A stretch of 64,000 nt of DNA. It comes from JAANXG01 sp034520625. Its GTDB lineage: Bacteria > Pseudomonadota > Gammaproteobacteria > Arenicellales > JAANXG01. Positions 57,810-64,000 of the stretch are shown here, in pieces. The DNA lies in assembly GCA_034520625.1 (NCBI GenBank), contig JAXHNI010000005.1, forward strand, positions 62,001 through 126,000, written 5' to 3'. The position numbers and the translations under genes were made by a program. A model generated the notes under the pieces. It searched no databases, was not told the DNA's origin, and saw only the letters and a program-made list of their open reading frames with translations. Numbering within the stretch: position 1 is the first letter of the stretch; the number at the start of each line of letters is the position of its first letter.

Positions 57810-60800
57810 CGCCGCCGCAACCGGGGTTGTCCGGCGCGCTGGCGCGGAAATTCCTGGACTCCGAGATTACGCCGCTGCTGGCTCTGGTCGGCCTGCTGAT
57901 GGGGCTGTTCGCTGTGCTGGTTACGCCGCGGGAGGAAGAGCCCCAGATCGACGTAACCTTCGCGAATGTATTCATCTCGTACCCCGGCGCGTCGGTCGGA
58001 GAGGTCGAGAGCATGGTGACGAGCCCCGCCGAGCAGATACTCGCGGAAATCCAGGGCGTCGAGCATGTCTACTCGGTTTCGAGCCCGGGGCTGTCCACGC
58101 TGACGATCCAGTTCGTCGTCGGCGAGCCCCGTACGGAAGCCATCGTGCGCCTCTACAACGCGGTTTACGAAAACCGCGACTGGATGCCCACCGGCATCGG
58201 GATCGGAACCCCGCTGGTCAAGCCCCGCGGCATCGACGATGTACCCATCGTGGCCGGCACTCTCTGGACAGAGGACCCGGAGCGCGGCGCCCATGAACTC
58301 TCGATGATCGCCCGTTCCGTGGAAACCGAGCTGCAGCGGGTGCCGGGTACGCGCGACATCGAAACGATCGGCGCACCGGACCGGGTGGTTCACGTGCAGC
58401 TCGATCTGCAACGCCTCTCCGGTTTCGATATCGCCATTTCGGATCTTCGCGGCGCGCTGGGGGCGGCCAATACCTCCATGGACGCAGGGTCGATCACACG
58501 GGGCAACGAGGCGATACGGGTTCAGGCCGGTACGTTTCTGGCCACGCCTGAAGAGATCGGTGATCTGGTGGTCGGCATGAACGACGGGGCACCGGTTTTC
58601 CTCCGGGACGTCGCAGCCGTCCAGTCGGGTCCGGACCAGCCTGAACGCTACGTGCAGTTTGGCGTGGGCGCCGCGCACCCCGAGCCGGCCCCGGCAGCGG
58701 GTACGCGCCATCCGGCGGTGACCATCGCCGTGGCCAAGAAGCCGGGAGAAAACGCCGTCACCGTCGCCAGGGCTGTAATCAATCGCTTTGAACAACTTCG
58801 CGGCACGCTTGTACCCGAGGGCGTCAACACGACCATAACCCGCGACTATGGCAAAACGGCGAATGACAAGGCGCAGACATTGATGACCAAACTGGCGTTC
58901 GCCACCGTGTCGGTGATTCTGCTGGTGCTGGCAACGCTGGGCTGGCGCGAGGCGATCATCGTCGGCGCGGCCGTGGCAATAACGCTGACCATTACCCTGT
59001 TCGCATCCTGGGCGTACGGATTCACGCTGAACCGGGTATCGCTGTTCGCACTCATCTTCTCGATCGGACTCCTGGTGGACGACGCCATCGTGGTGGTGGA
59101 GAACATTCACCGGCACATGCACATGGGAAACAGGCGGCTCGCCGAGGCGATCCCGGTCGCCGTCGATGAGGTCGGGGGACCCACCATACTCGCAACATTC
59201 ACCGTAATCGCGGCACTGCTTCCGATGGCCTTCGTATCGGGACTCATGGGCCCGTACATGAGTCCGATACCCATCAATGCCAGCATGGGAATGCTCATTT
59301 CCCTGATCGTGGCTTTCGTGTTCACGCCGTGGCTGTTCCTCAAGATATTTCGTCGCCGCGCTGCCGGCATAGCGGGAAACGACCACGGCACCGGCGAGCA
59401 GAGCGACCGCACCTACCGGATCCTGTATGGCGGGTTCAAGTACTGTCTGTCTCCATTCCTCCGCCAAGAACAGGGTCGGCGGTGGCGCCTGGGCATGTTG
59501 GTGTCCGTAATCCTGCTGATAGCAGCAGCCACCAGCCTGGTGGCGACGAGATCGGTTGTCCTGAAAATGCTGCCGTTCGACAACAAATCGGAACTCCAGG
59601 TTGTGGTGGATATGCCCGAAGGCACCCCCGTGGAACGGACCAACCGCGTGCTCAATGCATTGTCGGATCGGCTCATGTCCGAGCCGGATGTTACCCACGT
59701 GCAGAGCTATGCCGGAACCGCGTCCCCGATCAACTTCAACGGACTGGTACGCCAGTACTATCTGCGCGCGGAGGCGCACATGGGTGATCTCCAGGTAAAC
59801 CTGGTGGACAAAAAGGATCGGGACCGGCAGAGCCACGATATCGCGCTGGCCCTGCGGGGGCCACTGCAGGCCATTGGTGCGCCGTTTGGCGCCAACATCA
59901 AGATCGTGGAAGTACCGCCCGGCCCCCCGGTTCTGTCACCGCTCGTGGCCGAGATTTACGGCCCGACCGGCAGCGGCCGCCGCGAGGCTGCATTGGCCGT
60001 CGCGGAGGCGTTCCGGCACACGGCGGAGGTCGTCGATGTAGACACCACCATCGAAGCTCCGCAGCGCAGACTGGTCATGGATGTCGATCGCCGGCGTGCG
60101 GCGCGCCTGGGCGTCGACCAGGCCGCCCTGGTGGAGGCCGTCAATACAGCTGTGCGAGGCGAGGATGTCTCCTACCTGCATGACGATCACACCAGGGTAC
60201 CCGTCCCGGTGCGTCTCGAGCTCAGTGAAGGCGACAAGTCGGAGCTGGATGCACTGGGCGGAATTCGCGTCCGGTCCCGGTCCGGCTCGCTGGTACCGCT
60301 GGGAGAAGTTGCGTCCTTCAGGAACACCACCCGTGATCCCGCGATTCATCACAAGGACCTCCTGCCCGTGGTGTACGTAACCGGAGATGTAGCGGGCGCA
60401 ATCGACAGTCCGCTTTACGCAATGGGCCGCATTGCCACCGGACTGGCGGACCGTCCCATCATTCAGAACCGTACCATCGAGCAGACTTTTATCGCCCCGC
60501 CGGAAGATCCGTTCCGCTGGAGCCTCAAATGGAACGGGGAGTGGCAGATCACCTACAAAACTTTCCGCGACATGGGGATCGCCTATGCCATCGGACTTGT
60601 GCTCATCTACCTGCTGGTCGTTGCACAATTCCGTTCCTATGCGATACCGCTCATCATCATGGCCCCGATACCGTTGACGATCATTGGGATCCTGCCCGGC
60701 CACGCCCTCCTCGACCGGCAGTTCACCGCCACTTCGATGATCGGTATGATCGCCCTCGCGGGCATCATCGTCCGCAACTCGATTCTATTGGTGGACTTCA

Positions 60801-61057
60801 TCCGGCAGGAGGTGGCGGAGCACGGGACGGGGCTCCAGGAGGCCGTCATCCAGGCCGGTGCCGTCCGGGCCCGGCCCATCGTCCTGACCGCGCTGGCAGC
60901 GATGCTCGGTGCGACGTTCATCCTGGACGACCCGATTTTCAGCGGGCTCGCGGTCTCGCTGATATTCGGAATCCTGGTATCGACACTGCTTACTCTGGTG
61001 GTAATTCCGGTGCTGTATTACACTTATCACTATCGTCGGGCTGCGGGTCCGGATTGA
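57806..61057 (+). CDS. RND-family inner-membrane efflux pump (AcrB/HAE1-like)
   Basis: A 1083-residue proton-driven RND transporter with about twelve transmembrane helices: one near the start (about 15-35), clusters near 360-560 and 880-1070, and two large periplasmic loops. GLLVDDAIVVVENIHRHM is the helix 4 region with the proton-relay aspartates; PMAFVSGLMGPYMSPIPI and ALAGIIVRNSILLVDFIRQ are conserved helices 5-6 and 11. The length fits hydrophobe/amphiphile exporters. It is co-translated with the adaptor. Substrates are unknown; efflux of hydrophobic toxins is typical. It is unlikely to be a CusA-type metal pump, since methionine clusters are absent. Confidence 0.9.
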   Translation: MTPPQPGLSGALARKFLDSEITPLLALVGLLMGLFAVLVTPREEEPQIDVTFANVFISYPGASVGEVESMVTSPAEQILAEIQGVEHVYSVSSPGLSTLTIQFVVGEPRTEAIVRLYNAVYENRDWMPTGIGIGTPLVKPRGIDDVPIVAGTLWTEDPERGAHELSMIARSVETELQRVPGTRDIETIGAPDRVVHVQLDLQRLSGFDIAISDLRGALGAANTSMDAGSITRGNEAIRVQAGTFLATPEEIGDLVVGMNDGAPVFLRDVAAVQSGPDQPERYVQFGVGAAHPEPAPAAGTRHPAVTIAVAKKPGENAVTVARAVINRFEQLRGTLVPEGVNTTITRDYGKTANDKAQTLMTKLAFATVSVILLVLATLGWREAIIVGAAVAITLTITLFASWAYGFTLNRVSLFALIFSIGLLVDDAIVVVENIHRHMHMGNRRLAEAIPVAVDEVGGPTILATFTVIAALLPMAFVSGLMGPYMSPIPINASMGMLISLIVAFVFTPWLFLKIFRRRAAGIAGNDHGTGEQSDRTYRILYGGFKYCLSPFLRQEQGRRWRLGMLVSVILLIAAATSLVATRSVVLKMLPFDNKSELQVVVDMPEGTPVERTNRVLNALSDRLMSEPDVTHVQSYAGTASPINFNGLVRQYYLRAEAHMGDLQVNLVDKKDRDRQSHDIALALRGPLQAIGAPFGANIKIVEVPPGPPVLSPLVAEIYGPTGSGRREAALAVAEAFRHTAEVVDVDTTIEAPQRRLVMDVDRRRAARLGVDQAALVEAVNTAVRGEDVSYLHDDHTRVPVPVRLELSEGDKSELDALGGIRVRSRSGSLVPLGEVASFRNTTRDPAIHHKDLLPVVYVTGDVAGAIDSPLYAMGRIATGLADRPIIQNRTIEQTFIAPPEDPFRWSLKWNGEWQITYKTFRDMGIAYAIGLVLIYLLVVAQFRSYAIPLIIMAPIPLTIIGILPGHALLDRQFTATSMIGMIALAGIIVRNSILLVDFIRQEVAEHGTGLQEAVIQAGAVRARPIVLTALAAMLGATFILDDPIFSGLAVSLIFGILVSTLLTLVVIPVLYYTYHYRRAAGPD

Positions 61058-61275
61058 GCTCGCTGGGCCGCCCGGTGCCCGAAGACGGCACCGCGGAACT
61101 TCATGGGACAGAAAAGCCCGTTTTGCCGCTCATCCCGCCGCCCGGGGTCCAGAGTTGACGCTATATCGCTCTAGTGACCCCGTCCATCGGCAACCATAAC
61201 TTGTGCACATTACGTGTGTTAGATATCGGTGCGCTATTCTATACTTACTCATGTAGCGTCAGAGAGAGAAACAAT

Positions 61276-61869
61276 ATGTTTAAGAAGTCGAGCGAACATT
61301 CGAACGAAAACGATCAGGACGTGTCCCCATCTCCGGTCTCGGCCGGCAGCCAGTCCGCGGGATCCGCGGGCCAGGAGCGCCCTGGCCAGAACCGCGTCAG
61401 GGAGCACCGCCGTTCAGTCCTGAGCCCATCCATCGCCATCAAGGGCGATATCAGCGGTACCGAGGATCTGGTTCTGGAAGGAAAAATGGAGGGGACCATA
61501 AATCTTCCCAAGAACGAAATACTCATCGGGCCCGATGGTAAGGTCAAGGCCGATTTGACCGCTCTGAAGGTTTCCATCGAAGGCCATGTCACCGGCGATA
61601 TCCGTGGCAGTGAACGGGTCGTGATCAAGCACTCCGGCAAAGTGGAAGGCAATATCGTCGCACCCCGGGTCGTGCTGGAAGACGGCTGTCAATTCAAGGG
61701 TAGCGTCGAAATGAACACTGACGCCACGGTTGCCCGTGAGCCGGCAAGCGCCAAGTCCCAGGAATCGAAACCGGGGCAGGAGTCCAAGCCAGCACCCGAC
61801 TCGAGTTCGAGTACCAAGGTCAATCAGTACGCGTCGGGCACCAAACCCCGGGCCACCAGTGCATCCTGA
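61276..61869 (+). CDS. Bactofilin
   Basis: A 197-residue bactofilin (DUF583/BacA-type). The central beta-helical core (about 48-145) opens with LSPSIAIKGDISGTEDLVLEG and shows the repeat rhythm of the fold; flexible, charged tails (1-45 and 150-197) are typical. Bactofilins polymerise into non-nucleotide filaments that position cell-wall enzymes, stalks or chromosome machinery. I chose ATG 61276 because upstream residues are not family-like. A possible promoter lies near TATACT at about 61240. It stands alone. Confidence 0.9.
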   Translation: MFKKSSEHSNENDQDVSPSPVSAGSQSAGSAGQERPGQNRVREHRRSVLSPSIAIKGDISGTEDLVLEGKMEGTINLPKNEILIGPDGKVKADLTALKVSIEGHVTGDIRGSERVVIKHSGKVEGNIVAPRVVLEDGCQFKGSVEMNTDATVAREPASAKSQESKPGQESKPAPDSSSSTKVNQYASGTKPRATSAS

Positions 61870-62052
61870 CTGGTGATTTCCGGCCGGGCGCAGGGTTCCG
61901 CGTCGGCGGGATCCCGTTTCCGATTGGTCGGTTGACGGATCAAGGACACCGGTAGAACGACTGCGTTGGCCCGATGCCGGTTTCCGTGAAGCGTCGGGAA
62001 CCCCCCGGACTCCGTTCCGGTCGGTGACCGGATTCCCTATGAGCACTCGCTC

Positions 62053-62226
62053 GTGGGGGGCGTAAATATCACAGTGGGCCACCGGTATGCGGTGCTCATC
62101 CGCCGGTTCGCACCCGGACGAGTATTGCGTTACCACCCCGGCAAATGGAGAATAGATGGACAGTTCGCCGTGCCCTTCGCGGGCCGCGGCGGAGTGCTGT
62201 TCGACAACCCCTCAACCTCCTCGTAG
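62053..62226 (+). CDS. Possible small gene or gene remnant (GTG start)
   Basis: A 57-residue frame starting at GTG with VGGVNITVGHRYAVLIRRF and ending in VPFAGRGGVLFDNPS. Codon use is only partly like the neighbours, there is no recognisable family, and it could be a remnant of an older gene; the frame is open back to about 61990. The remainder of 61870-62238 shows no gene. Confidence 0.25.
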   Translation: MGGVNITVGHRYAVLIRRFAPGRVLRYHPGKWRIDGQFAVPFAGRGGVLFDNPSTSS

Positions 62227-62238
62227 TAATCGTTCGCG

Positions 62239-62847
62239 ATGCAGTCCGGTACAAGCGCGTTTTATCCGGCCAGAGATGCCGAAGCCGGACTCCGGGAGGA
62301 TCAGCGGTCCTTTCTCGAATCCGCCACGATTTCCCTGGGCCTGCCCAGCTTTTCCTATGCATCCCTGCGCGATCCCCGGGTATTCGAAACCGTGGTCGGA
62401 CGGTCATTGGGTACGTGCGAATGTGAAAAAGCGACGATCAGGGGCTACCGCCTCGGTGTCGCCAATGCCGAACCGGGGCTCCCCGGCCTGTTTCCACACG
62501 CCGGGTCCGCGGATTCGGAAGTCCAGGGCATCGTGATCCAGGGGTTGAGCCGGTTCGAACAGACCATGATGGCGTGGTATGAATGGAACGAGTACCTGCT
62601 GTGCCCTCTTCCCTTGACGGACGGCAGACCGGTACAGGCTTTCGTACCCGACCCGCAAGCGATCCGGCGGGAATATGGCGAGTTCGATATCGCGCCCTGG
62701 TCCTTCGCGGACTGGCAATCCCGCAGGGTGGGCCGGGCTGTCGCCGAGGCCCGGGAGTGGATGCGACAGAGGCCCGACGACGATGCCCTGGCCCGCGCGG
62801 GCTGTTTCGCGCCGGCGGACATCGCCGCGGAAAGCATCGGCGGGTAA
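62239..62847 (+). CDS. Gamma-glutamylcyclotransferase (AIG2)-like protein
   Basis: A 202-residue protein with a GGCT/AIG2-like core. FSYASLRDPRVFETVVGRSL (about 38-57) replaces the usual YGTL start, and QGLSRFEQTMMAWYEWNEYLL (about 95-115) carries a Tyr-Glu pair where the catalytic glutamate of the family sits. An extra C-terminal helical part (about 145-202) is not in classical GGCT. It may cyclise gamma-glutamyl amino acids or gamma-glutamylamines, but the active site must be checked. The start has no strong ribosome binding site. Confidence 0.65.
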   Translation: MQSGTSAFYPARDAEAGLREDQRSFLESATISLGLPSFSYASLRDPRVFETVVGRSLGTCECEKATIRGYRLGVANAEPGLPGLFPHAGSADSEVQGIVIQGLSRFEQTMMAWYEWNEYLLCPLPLTDGRPVQAFVPDPQAIRREYGEFDIAPWSFADWQSRRVGRAVAEAREWMRQRPDDDALARAGCFAPADIAAESIGG

Positions 62848-62977
62848 ACGCACAGCGCAGCAACCGGTGGTCGGACGTGGAGTGTCGGACGTTCCAACGA
62901 ACCACGGGCGTCATGCTAAACTGACCCGAGAGAATGCTTTCCACGACACGCACCCAGCGATCCCCAGGGGGGCATGT

Positions 62978-63346
62978 ATGACCTACGTTCGCTCCTACGT
63001 CCATGTCGAGCGGGAACTGATGCATCAGTACCGCGACCAGCTCAATCACGCGGAATCCGAAGAAGACATCAAGAAATTTTTCTCCCGAACGATTCAACAC
63101 CTCCTGGCCCGGGCCATGAACAACGAAGTTTCAGTCAACGACAACGACGCGGTTCTGAAACCCGGTTGCTCTCCCTGCTATGAAATCAGCGACCGCGTGA
63201 CCGGCACCGCCGTCTTCAGGGAGCTGAAGAAACACTCTGACATCAACGCTGTTCTGGCGCGCTTCGCGGAGCCCGCCGTCAAGCACTACCGCCACATTCT
63301 CGGCCATCCGGAGAAGACGGAGGCTAAGATCAGGCATCGTTCGTAG
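62978..63346 (+). CDS. Hypothetical protein
   Basis: A 122-residue soluble protein with helical N-terminus (YVHVERELMHQYRDQLNHAESEEDIKKFF), a central NNEVSVNDNDAVLKPGC segment and a helical C-terminus rich in basic residues. Two cysteines (about C63 and C66 in GCSPCYE) form a CxxC pair that may bind metal. A purine-rich ribosome binding site precedes the ATG at 62978. I do not recognise the family. It lies 44 bp before the Ldh-family gene on the same strand, so co-transcription is possible. Confidence 0.65.
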   Translation: MTYVRSYVHVERELMHQYRDQLNHAESEEDIKKFFSRTIQHLLARAMNNEVSVNDNDAVLKPGCSPCYEISDRVTGTAVFRELKKHSDINAVLARFAEPAVKHYRHILGHPEKTEAKIRHRS

Positions 63347-63390
63347 TTGCATTACACCCGTCCAGACCAAAAGAACAAGGGGGCAAGCCC

Positions 63391-64000
63391 ATGAAAGCAG
63401 TCGAGCTCAGATTAAACGAGATCGAGGATCTCGCCAGGACCGCGCTGCTGCGCGCCGGGTCCAGCGAAGAGATGGCGGCGATCGTCGCCGATACCGTAAT
63501 GCGGGCGGAACGGGACGGGTCGTTGTCCCACGGACTGTTCAGAATTCCCGGCTACGTCGCCTCACTGAAAAGCGGTAAGGTCAATCCCCATGCCGACCCC
63601 AGCGTGGAAGCCGTCACACCGGTAATGATCCGATGCGACGCGGACAACGGGTATGCCCCCCTGGCGCATGCGCGCAGCCTGGGGCACTTGACGGCAGCGG
63701 CTAAGGAATACGGTATTGCGATGCTCTCCATCATCCGCTCCCACCATTTCGCCGCACTGTGGCCGGAGACCGAGGCCCTCGCTGAGCAGGGGCTGGTGGG
63801 CTTTACCTGCGTCAACTACATGCCCATGGTGGCGCCGCACGGCGCGACCGAGAAGTTGTACGGCAGTAATCCCGTATCTTTTGCCTGGCCGCGCCCCGGC
63901 AGCACGCCCGTAGTTTTCGATATGGCCACGGCGGCCATGGCCATGGGAGACGTGCAGATCGCCGCCCGCGACAACCACGAAGTACCCCTGGGAACGGGCC
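63391..64000 (+). CDS. Ldh-family oxidoreductase, partial (cut by window end)
   Basis: The first 203 residues of a malate/L-lactate dehydrogenase-type (Ldh_2) NAD(P)-dependent enzyme; about 130-150 more residues are expected past 64000. AERDGSLSHGLFRIPGY (about 40-56) holds the catalytic-type histidine; IRSHHFAALWPE, YGSNPVSFAWP and VVFDMATAAMAMGDV are the later conserved segments. Members reduce 2-oxoacids or cyclic imines such as piperideine-2-carboxylate. The start ATG 63391 follows AAGGGGG. The exact substrate is unknown. Confidence 0.85.
   Translation, partial: MKAVELRLNEIEDLARTALLRAGSSEEMAAIVADTVMRAERDGSLSHGLFRIPGYVASLKSGKVNPHADPSVEAVTPVMIRCDADNGYAPLAHARSLGHLTAAAKEYGIAMLSIIRSHHFAALWPETEALAEQGLVGFTCVNYMPMVAPHGATEKLYGSNPVSFAWPRPGSTPVVFDMATAAMAMGDVQIAARDNHEVPLGTG

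Noticed and set aside
57779..59836. 685-codon minus-strand frame across the RND pump
   Set aside because: Antisense shadow; the plus strand has full RND motifs and the frame is histidine/arginine-rich without domains.
57806..61057. Heavy-metal (CusA-type) RND pump
   Set aside because: No methionine-rich metal sites were seen and the neighbours are not metal-resistance genes.
61414..62136. Long minus-strand frame across the bactofilin gene
   Set aside because: It is antisense to a recognised bactofilin and shows no family motif; GC-rich DNA gives such shadow frames.

Overview
The window is GC-rich, densely coding DNA from a gammaproteobacterium. Evidence for this is a BamC-type lipoprotein, a remnant of the GlrK/GlrR (QseE/QseF) two-component pair, an OmpC-like trimeric porin and short palindromic REP-like repeats. 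Gene content suggests an aerobic, probably marine or halophilic heterotroph that uses choline, glycine betaine or related methylated amines. I saw no rRNA, tRNA, CRISPR array, phage module or transposase gene.

Layout. 0-11.3 kb: a 2OG-Fe(II) oxygenase, BamC, a small lipoprotein, a methyltransferase translationally coupled to a TPR-sulfotransferase, a porin with its terminator, a second TPR-sulfotransferase, an exported protein and a D-2-hydroxyacid dehydrogenase. 11.6-19.5 kb: a methylated-amine block with a DgcA-like flavin oxidoreductase, a betaine-homocysteine methyltransferase-like enzyme and EtfA/EtfB on the minus strand; divergent from these are an MttB-superfamily methyltransferase without an amber codon and a GbdR-like AraC/GATase regulator. 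20-24.8 kb: a glycosyltransferase, an isocitrate/isopropylmalate-type dehydrogenase, an APH/P-loop fusion and a c-type cytochrome. 24.9-27.3 kb: a racemase/maleate isomerase-DadA-RidA operon. 27.4-30.4 kb and 36.0 kb: SDR, acyl-CoA dehydrogenase, APH-type kinase and a DUF6285-like small protein, together resembling the 4-hydroxyacyl-CoA (levulinate, Lva) pathway. 31.6-35.9 kb: a DUF4956-VTC-CotH operon. 36.4-40.8 kb: a large indolepyruvate:ferredoxin oxidoreductase-type enzyme and a methylenetetrahydrofolate reductase. 42.8-49.9 kb: a corrinoid/tetrahydrofolate C1 operon (corrinoid protein, DUF1638, virulence-factor-domain protein, methyl-THF methyltransferase, ASKHA corrinoid activator) divergent from formate-THF ligase. 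50.1-51.8 kb: a choline dehydrogenase-like enzyme. 52-63 kb: stress and envelope genes, a histidine-kinase/sigma-54-activator fusion relic, an RND efflux pair, a bactofilin, and the start of an Ldh-family dehydrogenase cut by the window end.

How the genes may work together (inference): choline is oxidised to glycine betaine. MttB moves one methyl group to the corrinoid protein, the DHPS-type methyltransferase passes it to THF, and the ASKHA protein reactivates oxidised cobalamin. MTHFR running oxidatively and Fhs running in reverse would turn methyl-THF into formate with ATP gain. Dimethylglycine would go to the DgcA-like enzyme, with electrons passed to EtfAB, and a GbdR-type regulator would sense betaine or dimethylglycine. 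The pathway is split between two loci about 29 kb apart.

Non-coding structure is unusually informative: a family of about 110-bp hairpin repeats (three copies plus a remnant), a 270-bp near-perfect palindromic element that supplies the 5' end of the ASKHA gene, and a composite REP array.
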